Origin: Pollenia angustigena
Lineage: Eukaryota > Arthropoda > Insecta > Diptera > Polleniidae
DNA: 64,000 nt
NCBI GenBank assembly: GCA_930367215.1
Contig: OV884060.1
Location: 178,633,253-178,697,252, forward strand
Direction of reading: 5' to 3'
The notes below the pieces were generated by a model, which was given only the letters and a program-made list of their open reading frames with translations, had not been told where the DNA came from and did not search any database. Shown here piece after piece: positions 1-11,825 of the stretch; within the stretch, counting starts at the first letter, position 1, and every line of letters begins with the position of its first letter. A program made the position numbers and the translations under genes.

Positions 1-1062
1 GCTTTGCGTTTTTATGATTTCGATTTGCGCGGCTACATACGATTGGATTTTTTCACTGAAGTCATAAACACATGTGAAGGATTTTTCCATTTGCCTGTAA
101 AAAGGCGAATTCCCATTTAAATCTGTTAGGTAAGTTATTCTAAGTATAATTGCGTGTTAGAAAGTAAGAAGTTTGTTCATACTAAGAAGTTGTGTAGAAA
201 AATGAGTGCAAAGAGAAGAAAATGCATTAGTTTGGAACTAAATAAAATTGGACGTAATAAAACGTTTCAAGTCGGGTGAAAAGGCTGTTGATATAGACAG
301 AAACCTTGCTTTAGCACCTTCAACAGTGTAATCACTTTGCAATGGTGACAGCGCTAAAAATTAATCATTTGAAAAATTAAATTTTATTTTTTACTAGCAT
401 TTAACCCGCTACTTCGTTAGCGTTTCCTTTTCCTTCGTGGACATATTTGTATGTCAAAGCTTATTTTTCTAGGTTTAAATTTGTTTAAATTCTAGCATTT
501 AACCCGCTACTTTGTAATCAGGCCTTTTCTTTCATGAACATATATATATATATTTTAAAGTATACATATGTAAATAGGTTAAAGCAAAATAGTTCCAAGA
601 TTTTTTATATCATAGGTTGATATTGACACAGGACTTTGCACCTATAATTTTGTGCTTTTAAGTTCAATATATGAAATTCAAAAAGTACAAATCGTAGAAC
701 ACAAAAGCAAATGAAAGAAAGTTAATTTTCCGTATTATCCTTTTTGATACTTTTTTCTCCCCATTTATGTATTAAAAATTTCAATGTTGTAGTTGGAGCC
801 TATAGTTTAGAACGTTTTTGTAATAGGATAAAAAATCTCTGGTGGGCGTGAGGGACTTCGCCAATTGAGCAAAAAAAAATGTTTGGTTTATAATGAACCG
901 AAAAATGTGTTTTATTATCCCATATTGCCCATAAGATATAGTCCCTTGGGAATATTAGCGAAAATTTAAAAAAGTGCCAGTTTAAATCGAAAAAGTACCA
1001 AAAAGATCCACTTACAGATTGTCATTCACTCAAGACCTTGCATGTTTAATTTCATGTTTCTG
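1..1062 (+). repeat. Truncated second copy of the 11.4-12.3 kb composite repeat
   Basis: Bases 1-690 match 11431-12110 almost base for base, including the end of a short open frame, the junction into the CATTTAACCCGCTAC repeat (near 391 and 494) and the first tandem monomer. A block around 690-860 is present here and missing at 12.1 kb. The copy enters from outside the window and stops matching near 1062. Because both copies share the same internal junction, the inner repeat was in place before the composite was copied. Confidence 0.8.
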
Positions 1063-1533
1063 AGTCTTGACTTTTTCCAAATTTTTTAGGCCTTTGCTAT
1101 CATTACATATCGTTACTTTAATTTAGAAAAGGCGTATCTTACATTTTCTTAATTATAGTAACGATATTTACATATGTATTATATTTATATTTTTTATTAA
1201 ATAGATAATTAATTCAGATTTGATGAAGTTTCTGATAAATTAAATTTTTAATGAAGTTAACAATAATAAGGCAAACCGCGACCAATGAAGGAAAAATAAT
1301 ATATTTATCCGCTTTAGAGCTTTTCGTGAATTTTGGCATCGATTTGCTAGTGCATATTTTTACCATTTGCAACATTTTTTGCATATATTAGTCAAAATAG
1401 CATTTTTTTAGTTGGCGTAGGCTTGACTATACTTTTTTAATTGTCTATTATATGCCAAATATTTTAAAATTATTTTACTGTATATTTCCGGTTTCCCTGA
1501 CAATAGTCAAACTTAGGTTGAACTTTATTATTA
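1063..1533. other. AT-rich stretch with no recognised feature
   Basis: No open frame longer than about 40 codons, no inverted repeat and no match to other parts of the window were seen. Confidence 0.5.
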
Positions 1534-2536
1534 TACCTTTCACCGAAGGTAAAAGGGTATATCGTCGGTCTCATGTAGAAAGGCCCAACCTCGATTTTTT
1601 TCGAAATTGATTTTTTTATTGATTCCAATACATTTTCCACAAATACACCTCGTCACAAGAATTTAATGCAATAGCATCAAAAATATCAGTTTTACAAGCA
1701 ATTGAAGAAGCCATTTTAGATTGTGATACATACAGTTTCTATTATGTTTTTGCCTTCTCCTGTAAAGTTGCATTTATGTGAGTTAGGGCCTTTCTACATG
1801 AGACCAACGATATATAACTTTGTCATTCCGTTTGTAATTTCTACTATATTGATCCTACACCCTATAAAGTATATATATTCTGGGTCCTTATGAAAAGCGA
1901 AGTTCAAATCCGGTTGTCCGTCCGTCTGTCTGTTGAAATGGGTTTTCCGAAGCCCCCAGAAATGATGGGGGCTTGGTTGGTATATGCATTTGTCAGGTAT
2001 TCTTATTATAATTTTGCTATTGAAATTCAGCCAGATCGGTCCAAAAATGGCTGAGATATGAGCAAAAAACCACGACTACCTCTAATTTTTTCCAAAAATC
2101 CCTTGTTGTTGTATTTTTTATTATTTTTTCTGTATATCTGGAGAACGGCAAGAGCCAAAGTTTCCAAATTAGATACACACATTTAGGTTATCAAGCAATA
2201 GTATCTCCCTTACAAAAAATATCAAAAATTGTATAAAAACCTGAATTTTTGGACTGCCATATGACCTACGGTTATCCATTACACATCAAAAGATCGGAAA
2301 TCTTTAGTAGAAAATATTTTCTGAAAAATTCGGAAAGATCGGTTCAGATACAAAAAAGTTATGGCCAAAAAATAAAATACCCATTTTCGGGAACCATAGA
2401 TCTTCCCGATTCCTAGCTTTATAGCTGAAGTAAATGGTAAATTTCTTCCTAAACACGTCGGTATTTAAATCTGTCAAATCGGTTTAAAAAAGGCTAAGTT
2501 AAAATCAAAATACTGAAATCCCAAAAATTATTTTTT
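1534..2536 (+). repeat. Dispersed repeat R2 (ACCCTTCACCGAAGG type), with nested MITE
   Basis: Starts with the short palindromic block CCTTTCACCGAAGGTAAAAG and continues through GTCATTCCGTTTGTAA and a CTGTCTGTTGAAATG stretch. The same order is seen in part at 2537-2680, and in reverse orientation at 26590-27350. A MITE interrupts it at 1559-1813. Ends rich in TATACCC/GGGTATA suggest a non-autonomous element; the superfamily is not resolved. No coding capacity was recognised. Confidence 0.65.
1559..1813. mobile_element. CATATCGT-family MITE, copy 1
   Basis: Inverted arms of about 34 bp begin ATATCGTCGGTCTCATG on the left and ATATCGTTGGTCTCATG on the opposite strand at the right, with two mismatches. 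The internal motif CTTCTCCTGTAAA lies about 50 bp from the right end. The uninterrupted target can be read at 2537-2600 (GGGTATATATTACTTTG), which proves insertion. The target duplication is TA or a short TA-rich run. Confidence 0.85.
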
Positions 2537-2680
2537 TATACCCTTCACCGAAGGTAAAAGGGTATATATTACTTTGTCATTCCGTTTGTAATTTCTACAA
2601 TATTAATCCTACACCCTATAAAGTATATATATTCTGGGTCCTTATGAAAAGCGAAGTTCAAATCCGGTTATCCGTCAACT
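2537..2680 (+). repeat. R2 fragment, the empty-site partner of copy 1
   Basis: Repeats the first ~140 bp of R2 without the inserted MITE. It breaks off into the terminal part of a TTGAGTTGTGAACAGTAA MITE (right end at about 2715) related to the element at 56556-56734. Confidence 0.7.
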
Positions 2681-2739
2681 CAACTGTGTTGAGTTGTGAA
2701 CAGTAAACGGGCCATATTTCATTTTAATGATATTCAAAT

Positions 2740-2815
2740 AACGTTCCTTTATGGTTTAGTTGTCTAGGGGTGTGTTTAGTTAGAAACTGTAAGTTCCCTG
2801 GTTCGAATCTTTGTT
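2740..2815 (+). other. tRNA-like segment
   Basis: GGTTTAGTTGTCTAGGGG resembles a Pol III A box and GGTTCGAATC is a near-consensus B box about 45 bases downstream, followed by a T run. The anticodon and acceptor stems do not close properly, so this is more likely a decayed tRNA or SINE head than a working tRNA gene. Confidence 0.35.
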
Positions 2816-2941
2816 TTTTAAAAAGAAATATTTTTATTTTCAATATTTTTATGTTCTAAAAACGATTTAAAGAAATATTTACCAGTTTTCGCTTTTTAAA
2901 TTTAATTTATAATGAAGTTTTAAGTATTGTGAATATGTATG

Positions 2942-3028
2942 TTTACATATCGTCGGTTGATTATTTAATTGTCGTATGTGGATACAAATTACATACGACA
3001 ATTAAATAATCAACCGACGATATGTAAA
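2942..3028. mobile_element. Minimal perfect-palindrome member of the CATATCGT family
   Basis: Two 38-base arms (2942-2979 and 2991-3028) are perfect reverse complements around an 11-base spacer. Outer ends read TA-CATATCGTCGG and its complement, so TA is the likely target duplication. There is almost no internal sequence; it may be a deletion derivative or a hairpin-processed copy. Confidence 0.85.
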
Positions 3029-3350
3029 AATTATTTAGTTTTTGTGTAGTTGCTCTGTATTCTGCTCGCACAATGGTGAAGGGTATATAAGATAAGCGAA
3101 AGGTTTCTATTTCCTAGCAACTTTCCATATTGCCAAGAAAGGCCCAATTGTGCCATAAATCCCAGCACTGACTCACACACATTTGCTTAGTTCAAACAAA
3201 ACTCAAGAGGAGTGTTACCAGATCTTAAACTTTACATATAAATCTGCTATTGTTTCAGGCTAAAAAGAAGATTATTAAAAATTTGATAGAGAAAAAATTT
3301 TTAAAACAGTGCTTAAATTTTTGTATAAATTTTCTTAAAAAAATTATTAA

Positions 3351-3476
3351 GGGCCATTATTATAACTTGACGTTAGCTGTTATCCGACAGTTAACAGACG
3401 CTTTTTGACAGATAACACATTATTATCTGTCAATTTAATCTTAACTTTAGCTAACTTCAAGTTGTAATAATGGCCC
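3351..3476. mobile_element. Short Harbinger-type MITE with TAA duplication
   Basis: Ends GGGCCATTAT and ATAATGGCCC are complementary, with imperfect pairing for about 45 bases (AACTTGACGTTAGC against GCTAACTTCAAGTT). TAA flanks both sides (3348-3350 and 3477-3479), as expected of PIF/Harbinger-type insertion. Confidence 0.7.
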
Positions 3477-3721
3477 TAACAGTATGAAATTTTATACGCA
3501 ACCAAATAAATTTTAATGACTCATTTCTAACAAAATTTAAATAAATGGTAGTATTTATATAAGCGGGTAGATTTTGGTAAAACTTTAAATTAGATAGCCC
3601 GCAATCCTCTGATACAAGCAAAATAAAAACGATTTTTCTTGTATGCTTTGCTCTAAAAGATTCTACAAGAAGATTTTTCAGAATAGGTGGCAAACTACGG
3701 CATTCGATATCGAACTAAAAC

Positions 3722-4592
3722 TGGGGCCTTATTCTGGCAGCCGTGATCGAATTCTTTTCAGCCGGCACTGAACGAATCCAAATTGAGTCTTGGGAAAACT
3801 CAAAAAAATCCTTTACAAGACTATACCCAGCTAGCATAGGCTGTTTGTTAGACGATTATGTTTAATATACAACTCCGAAAAGAATCTTCTGACGATTATC
3901 TGACGACTCACAAAAACAAAAAAATCGATTTTCTTTTTTTTTTATTTATTACATTTTTATAAATTTTTTGACACGCTCATCTTTTAATCTTGGAATGAAC
4001 ATTTTACGACTTTTGTAAGAGTCATATAACAATAATTAAATAAGAGCGTTTTCGAAATACATATGAAAATTCTATTGCCAATACAATTTTAATAAAACAA
4101 ACCAACCTAAGGATCTGTAAAAAAGGATTTTCCGACAGGATAGTGTTGCTTTAGCTTTGTATGAAAATTAGAACTTTTAACATGAAAAAAAAACGCGTAA
4201 TGCCCCTTTTTAGGAAGCTCAGCTATACGGCTGAGCATTTCACGAGTTTTAAAATAATCCCTACATGAGTCGCACACGACTCTTGGCATGCTTTTTAAAA
4301 GACTCGTTAGATAATCTCTACATACATCCCAAACGATTCCCTTTACGGTTAATATAAGCATCTTTCGCTGCGTTATAGAAGAATCTCTCATACGAATCAG
4401 CACGTGTAACAGTTTCTCCCGTTCTAGGAATAGTCTAGAATAAAAAAATGAGCTCGTCGACGATCAAAAACACTCTTTGTGCGATTCCCAATAGACTCCT
4501 AGACGATTGAAAATGCTAGCTAGATAATGCCGATTCGTTCAGTATCGAATGAAAGAACTAGAAATAAAATTGCTTTCAAATCGAAAAAGTAA
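3722..4592. mobile_element. GGGGCC-type MITE carrying a second inverted-repeat element
   Basis: The left end GGGGCCTTATTCTGGCAG and the right end (complement of GAGGCTTATTACTTTTTCG) match the ends of the compact element at 38881-39115 and the fragment at 46092. Between about 3829 and 4524 a second inverted pair (CTAGCAT/ATGCTAG) encloses sequence rich in GACTCGT/ACGAGTC repeats. A piece of that inner sequence recurs at 32060-32180. No real gene is seen. Confidence 0.5.
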
Positions 4593-5463
4593 TAAGCCTC
4601 ATGTGTTGTAACTTTGCTTCATATCGAATGAATTTCTAAGTTAAAGAAACGTTTGAGTTTTTTCAGGTACATACTTCGTTAGATTAAGACGAAATTATAC
4701 TTTCGAATTTTTATCTTGGAATCAAAGATTTACCTTCATATTTATAAAACATATTTTTGGTTAATAAAAGGTTTATTAAACAAATTTTCATAGGAAATTT
4801 GTTCAATAAATACATACATATGTACCTTCATAGCCTTTACAACTGATCACTACTTCAAATGTTCTTTTCTCTAAAGACCATATAAGCAGCATCCTATGTA
4901 CCTACATTTACACTACATCCTATTTTTTAGCTTCTATTACAATATCCGCGATTGGTTGTTCTATTTTGAATTCATCCATTATCATCAACAATTAAATGAG
5001 CCAAGCTTAAAACAAAATGCATAGGTCTTAAAATTATCTACACACCCACACATAAAAATGTTTCCCCTTATAAAATATACTTTGACTGTTGTAAATAAAT
5101 TTCTTAAAATACAAACGCACTTTTGAACCTTGACTTAATTTTTGAACAACTAGTCCAAACACCCATTGCATTTTGTCTTTAGAATATCACTCTCTATATT
5201 CTTTTAATGGCTGTTTAAATTTTTCAATCCTGTTTATATTTTTGCACTCAAATTATAAAACTCACCTTTCAATCATAATTTAACTTTTTTCAATAAATAA
5301 CAAAACCATTAAACAATTATAAGCTCTTTTTAGATTAACGTTAAGGTCAAAGAGCCTGCCGATCCCACCACGTTTACTATTTTTATATTTCCACCCGGCA
5401 TATACTATGTGCAAAAGATCTACCGCATAATTTAACTCAATTTCGCACTTTGATAGTTTAACA
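4593..5463. other. No gene recognised
   Basis: AT-rich sequence with scattered short frames and a TACATA microsatellite near 4805. The block at 5280-5463 has a 85-codon minus frame whose composition looks accidental. Confidence 0.5.
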
Positions 5464-6080
5464 TAGGGATTGCTGTTCGGGTTTAACCGAAATCGAAACC
5501 GCGGTTTTAAATGCCTAAAAACCGAAACCGACAACAAAACCTCGGTTTTAAGATTTACTTTAACAATATATTTATGCTTAAAGAAGTTGCAAATTATACA
5601 TAATACTGGAACTTCATATACAAAACTTTATACATAACAGCTTGCAACAATGGCAAGGTATTTCAAAGTTCTTAAAATTTAAAATAAGTACTAAGAAGAA
5701 CAAATGTTACCTTTTTTTTAAAGGGTGGCTTGTTTTATTCTAAAAAACTCACCCCTTTTCGGGAGCAAAATTTTTAAGAAACATACACCAAATTGCATTT
5801 TTTTAAATAAAATATCACATTTTTTTGTAGAAAAGAAAACACCATTAAGTAGACACCTAATTTGTGTGGCACAAACTACCACCTGGGCCTAGCTGGGACC
5901 AATAGTAATTTGTATGGAGTTTTTGTGGCTATAGAAAAAACTCACACTAGCGAACCCCTGGGCAAGGCTGGGACTACTTTTATATGTATGGTGTTTTATA
6001 GCTACATATATGTAGTAGGAAAATTTTGTCGGAAAGTGGAATAATTATTCGAAAAAAACAGTAATGAAAGAATTCGTATG

Positions 6081-7066
6081 CAGGGCTGCCAGGTACTTTT
6101 TTTCCTTGTCCCCAAAAAATTAAAAAAATATCCCCAAAAATCCCCAAATTAAGAAAAAAAACCTTAATAAGTAAATATTTTTCTGTTTGTTTTTTTTTCT
6201 GACCAAATTTAAAAATTTTTTTTTTTAAAAAAGTAAAAATAGTAAGAAAAATTTTAATTAGAAATCCCCAAAAATCCCCATATAAAAATTTTTTGTAAAA
6301 AAAATTATTTTATTTTGTTTGTACCTGTCGTGTGCACCCTGTTGGTGTTTTAAAAAGAAAATTTTAAAAAAAAGAAGAAGAGAGTAGTAGGCAACGCGAA
6401 AGCTGGATAAACATTATGACAGCCAGGGTTACCGTTGGAAATTTTCGAAAAGGGTCACAAAAAGTGGATTTTCCAAAAAAAGGGGTCAAAAAAAGGGTAT
6501 TTCAATAAAAAAGGGGTCAAGTTTTTTAAAAGCAGTATTTTCCATTCGAATAAATAAAATAAGACCAAGTTTTTTATAAACAAACAAATAATATTTATTT
6601 CAGGTAGGCAGTGCTTAAAAAAGTAAGTTTTTTTATGGAATGCCCTTTCCTGTTTTTAACACCTGACCAAAATATTGTTCTTCATCATTATTACTCATTT
6701 TTTAATACCTTTTATGTTATGTTCCCACATTTTCTTTTTTTTTACCGATTTAGCGATTTCAAATAAATTTTAGGGATTGTTTCCAATTTTGCAATCATTC
6801 GCGAATTTTAGTGCTATTCAGGATTGAAGTGATTTTTTGCTCTTTAAGGCAATCGTCGCCGTTGTAAAAATAGCCCCAATAATAAACCGAAGTCACATAT
6901 TTTACAGGGCACTCTTAACATTGTCGATTTAAAATGGGGCGAAAAGTTCAATGCTTTATGCCATTATTAAAGGTGAATTTTTTATCATAAAACTTGCTTC
7001 TTTTTAGAGACCAACACATTTTTAAGAAACAAACACCTAATTGCATTTTTTTTAAATAAAATGTCA

Positions 7067-7099
<33 letters not shown>

Positions 7100-9749
7100 A
7101 AAAGAAACCACCATAAGTTATTCAATAAATAAAAAAATACTAAATTCGTTATGAGTTATGTTTGCTATTAGGGAAATTGTACTTTAATTTGTACTTTACT
7201 ATCGAAAATCTAATTTAGAAGTCATAACAAATTTATTAACACAAACTTTTTACGAATACTAACTACTTTTAAGGAATTTGCGTTCTATATTTTGGTATTA
7301 AATCTTCACTTGAAGTTCATTCCTCTATCTCCGCTTATTTCCAAAACATTTGTTTAGCACTAACGTTCAGCTGTGTTGACAAAACAACAAAATGTGAGTG
7401 CTATTTCCAAAAAGGGTCAAAAAGTGGCACAAAATAGGTGAAAATGATACAAAAGTATAATTTAAAGAAAGGGTCATAAAAGGTATCAAGACCGTCGAAA
7501 AAGGGTAAAATTGATACTTTAGTATCACAACGGTAACGCTGATGACAGCTGGAAGAAAAAATAACAACACAAAAAAACGTTTACTGTTTACAAAAACAAA
7601 AAAAGTAGGCATAAAAAAATGTTTGCAAAGGACTTAAATTGCTGAAAATAAAGAGCCATGTTGGCTTGGGTTAGGTTTCGTGGGCAATGAAAATTAAAAT
7701 GTCGACCTTTTTTTGATTTTGTAAGATTGCGAGTGAAGGTGGAGTTTGTGGCTGGCGGGAACAAAATTTATTAAAACAAAGTAAATTCGAGTTTGATTGG
7801 TTTTTTTATTAACGTTGAAATTAAAAAGCATAAAATTAATTTACAAGTTTTAACTGAAAAAGACAAAAAGCAATACAATAACCTGAAGGCCCAAGAGCTG
7901 AGCCACACCATCGCCAACTCCATCCAGCGAGGGAGAAGCGGAGTAGCACCACCACTCCTGGGGGTGCCTGGGTATTTTAGGTTTTCTGACCTGTACATAA
8001 CAGCAAACGCGGACTTGCGAGACGTACAAGTAAGCAGTTCCTTTTTTTTTATATTTTATAACTAGAGAAAAAGAAAAAGTGAAAAGATACACACAACAAA
8101 ATAAATTATTAAGGGAAATTACATTAAGGTTCAGGTGAAAACTTTCGGTGGTGTCGTTTGTCATTCCGCGGGGTGTTTTCTTTTAAAACCACGCGTGCGC
8201 GGCTGGTTAGGGAGAGCTCTCGTCAACCAGGTGTAGTAGTACCGGTGATTGCTAAGTTTGCCTGTAGGTTTATGTAGTTTCTCTTAAAACGAAACAAAGA
8301 AAGAAAGGGAATTTATAAGTAAAAGAAAAAGGAATTCTTAGAAGTAAATTTTATGTTAACACTGGGAATTACGCGGACACCTGTACACAATACGGACGGA
8401 CAGGAAAACCAATTTCATCCCTGCTTTGTGCTTACCAATTGTGCCTGAATGGACGAAAATTTATAAAAGTTGGCCCGCTTGAATTAATTAATCGTGAGCA
8501 AGATCTATGCTGGAAAGAAGAATTGATAAAATAAAACTCAACCATATCTTGTAGGGAAAAATTATTTATTGAAGAAAATTTGAATTGGTAGAATAAGAGA
8601 AGTTAATAAACTAAATCTCGTAAAGTTCAACGTAAAGCTAAAACTTAAAATTAAAAGCAGTTTTTTTTGTAAATAAAAGATTGGAAATATAGAAACGTAA
8701 AGGCTTAAAATAAAAAAAATAAAATTAAATAATTTGAAGGCGAGATAAAAATAAAGAAAAAAATCTGAATTTGAAATACAATTTAAGGATTTGAATTTAA
8801 TAACTTGAGCATAAAATTAAAGTTAAATTAAATTTAATTAAAATAACATTGAAAATTTAATAAGTTGAATTATATGTAAAACTTTAAAATCATTTTCCTT
8901 TTTGTTTTTTTTGACAAGATAAACGATTGTTGTACTTAATCTTAATGCCTTGTTAAATAATAAAGTGAACATGGTTTTTGTAAATTTAAAATGAATATTA
9001 TAAAGTTTTGTTATTAAAACATGTTTGGCTAAATTCCAGTAAGCGGCGGTAAGTAGGGGAAAGAGGGTTTGCAGGTTGGATTTGGGACGTCAGCGAAGAT
9101 GGCGTCATGGCGAGACGAAGTTCTCGAGTGGGAGGGAATGCATTTGTGTATAGGTATGACCGGTAGGGAGATGCAGGACTACTTAAGCCCCTAAAAATTT
9201 TTATGAAACCAACATTAGCTGGTATGAGTTTTTGCTAGTGTGTGTGTCCAGGGTCCAGGTTGCCGGCAAGAACCACCCCATCCGGCGAGCTTCAGCCGAG
9301 CTTAACGCGGGCATACCAGCGCCGCTGGCAATCTGGCCACTCCGTGTTTCTTTAAGTTTTTGTCTGTTTGTTTTTCCACAAACAGATGACCACAATACAC
9401 CACTACATACCCTGAAGGAAAAATAACATAAATTTATAAAGTACCTTTAACACTACCTTTTAACTAATATGATAATCTTAATAAGGACCTTTTACACCGT
9501 ATAAGTTGTTGATAAGAGTAAGATAAAAGTTTTGCTACTTTTTTCATATTTTTAATACGAGACAAAGAAAAATAAGCATAAATAATAAAAGGGGAAATAT
9601 ATTAAAAGAGTGTAAAATCCCCAAAAAATCCCCGAATTTTTTTTTTAAATCCCCAAAAAAATCCCCAATCCCCAAATGACTTTCTTTGTCCTTTTTGCTC
9701 GCATAAAATCCCCAACTTGGGGGATAAATCCCCAAGTCTGACAGCCCTG
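6081..9749. mobile_element. Middle hAT-like element with TCCCCAAAAA subterminal repeats
   Basis: Starts CAGGGCTGCCAG and ends CTGACAGCCCTG. Flanks are TTCGTATG (6073-6080) and TGCGTATG (9750-9757), an 8-bp duplication with one mismatch. TCCCCAAA-type motifs cluster within 220 bp of the left end and 140 bp of the right end. The 2.5 kb left after removing the nested element has locally GC-richer patches (7880-8000, 8190-8250, 9060-9340) that may be captured host sequence. Short frames there match nothing I recognise. Confidence 0.8.
6424..7541. mobile_element. Inner hAT-like element, perfect 8-bp duplication
   Basis: Ends CAGGGTTACCGTTG and CAACGGTAACGCTG form 14-bp inverted repeats with one mismatch. 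ATGACAGC flanks both sides exactly (6416-6423 and 7542-7549). GGGTCA/AAAAGGGTC motifs repeat near both ends. A diverged relative lies in opposite orientation at 57133-57850. No intact transposase; long T runs near 7070. Confidence 0.88.
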
Positions 9750-10177
9750 TGCGTATGCTTTTTAATACGTTTCATTTTGATTTTATTAACTACAGTACAT
9801 ACATATATAATAGGGCACAATATGAACAAAATTTTCATTTGGCCAATTGCGACGCCCACGGTGTTTACACTTTTTTCTCATTTTCATGTAAAAACCACTT
9901 TGATTGAGGAAAACATAATGTTTCGTTTTAATATACTTAATAACATTTATAAAAAAAAAATGGAAAAAAGTCAAAAAAAATGCCTGGCCAGGCCCAGGCA
10001 TTCAAGGGTTAATAAAAGTACCTGCATTGAAACAAAAAAAAAAAAATATATATACATATATATTTTTATATATATTTTCAAAACCGAAACCGAACCGAAA
10101 CCGACCGGTTTTAATCATTTTAAAACCGAAACCGCGGTTTCACATTTTTACGGTTTTTAGCAAACTCTACTTTAACC

Positions 10178-10848
10178 TTAAAAGTTTTACTTGTAAGAGC
10201 TCTTTATATAAAAAGGTTGAAAGCTCTAGCTCATAAAGCTTTTAAAATTGACTAAAATAAGTGTTAACTTTGTATAGGAAATTATGTAGTCTATATTCCT
10301 TCCACACCATCGGTAATATACTGTCAAAACTTTATAAAAATCGGCCCCGAGGCTTATAAGCCTACAAGATAAAAAAAAACAATTTCTTCTTTAGACATAT
10401 TTTTATTTTTAAACTCAAGTGCGAATAAAATAGTACTTTTGATACAAAATAATTTTGTTTACTTTTTTCGCTGTTGGCTACTTTAGTTTTACATTTTGGT
10501 TACAAATTTTTTTTGGTTGTGGCAACGCTGTTTGTAACTTTAGTTTTTAAAATAAAGAGTTTAATTTAAAATAAAAATCTGTGGTTATATGTAAAATAAT
10601 ATTTTTCAAAAGCGAAATCTTCTTTTTATCATCCTAATGATATTTTCGTGATATCTTCATATTTATTTATAAGTGGTGATCTGGCGATATTGCTAGTTTA
10701 TCCTCGTTTCTTCCCGAAGGAAGTATCTTCGGCAAAACGAAATCGATTATTGCCGCAATAATATTTTTCATCCAGACAATACGTTTGGCAGCACATCTAT
10801 TTATCTCTGTGTTTGCTGGGATATGGCTGCAGGGGGATGGACATCGTA
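10178..10848. other. No gene recognised
   Basis: AT-rich sequence between two hAT-type elements, with no frame or repeat I can assign. Confidence 0.5.
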
Positions 10849-11825
10849 TAAACAGACAGGGTTGTTAGATTTTTCGTCATTTTGACGATTTTTTTGATAA
10901 AATGCAGTAAAATGACGATTGACGATTTTTTTACTAAAGGCCCAAATACATTGATCAAAATACTCATCAAGCATTGTGGTAGGATTAGTGAAAATATGTT
11001 TGTATGTGTCACACCGACGATGCTGGATGGAAAATCAAATAATTTAGATATGACGGCGAATATTACGTCAAGCACACGTACACGATGAATTCGCCGGCTG
11101 GACAAGCATTTGACAAGTGTATTTGGGCCTTAAAAGAAATAGTGTTATGCCGATTTTCTGGCATCAATAAAACACAAGAAATATTTACAACTATGTATAT
11201 TGGGAACAGTCCAAAACGTAAAAATCAATTTTTCGAAATACAAAAATTATTGGAAATTAAACAAAAAAAAAAAATCTTTCCCCATCACAAACCAGGTGAC
11301 TTTCATTAGAAGTACTAGTAATTCGAATTCTACAATTATATGAATGCCATCGATACTGCAAAAAATATACACTAGAGCCCCGATTTTCGACGGTCCTATT
11401 TGCGGCGCTTTTTTAAAATTGGTTAAATCCGCTTTGCGTTTTTATGATTTCGATTTGCGCGGCTACATACGAATGGATTTTTTCACTGAAGTCATAAACA
11501 CATGTGAAGGATTTTTCCATTTGCCTGTAAAAAGGCGAATTCCCATTTAAATCTGTTAGGTAAGTTATTCTAAGTATAATTGCGTGTTAGAAAGTAAGAA
11601 GTTTGTTCATACTAAGAAGTTGTGTAGAAAAATGAGTGCAAAGAGAAGAAAATGCATTAGTTTGGAACTAAATAAAATTGGACGTAATAAAACGTTTCAA
11701 GTCGGGTGAAAAGGCTGTTGATATAGACAGAACCCTTGCTTTAGCACCTTCAACAGTGTAATCACTTTGCAATGGTGACAGCGCTAAAAATTAATCATTT
11801 GAAAAATTAAATTTTATTTTTTACT

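Larger units (their letters stand above)
5464..10169. mobile_element. Outer hAT-like element with AACCG subterminal repeats (hosts two nested elements)
   Basis: Ends TAGGGATTGC and the complement TAGAGTTTGC resemble degraded hAT termini. Flanks GTTTAACA (5456-5463) and CTTTAACC (10170-10177) agree at 6 of 8 positions, as an old 8-bp duplication would. GAAACCGCGGTTTTAAA and other AACCGAAACCG motifs occur at both ends (5480-5560 and 10078-10160), typical of subterminal transposase-binding repeats. Removing the nested element leaves about 1.04 kb with no recognised coding capacity. Confidence 0.55.

Noticed and set aside
4107..4403. 98-codon minus frame with repeated CRDYL/CRDYF motifs as a gene
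   Set aside because: The apparent protein repeat comes from repeated GACTCGT/ACGAGTC DNA motifs inside a non-autonomous element.
9201..9426. Overlapping 64-codon frames in a GC-richer patch as a gene
   Set aside because: Open on both strands, no recognisable domain, flanked by transposon ends; at most a captured fragment.
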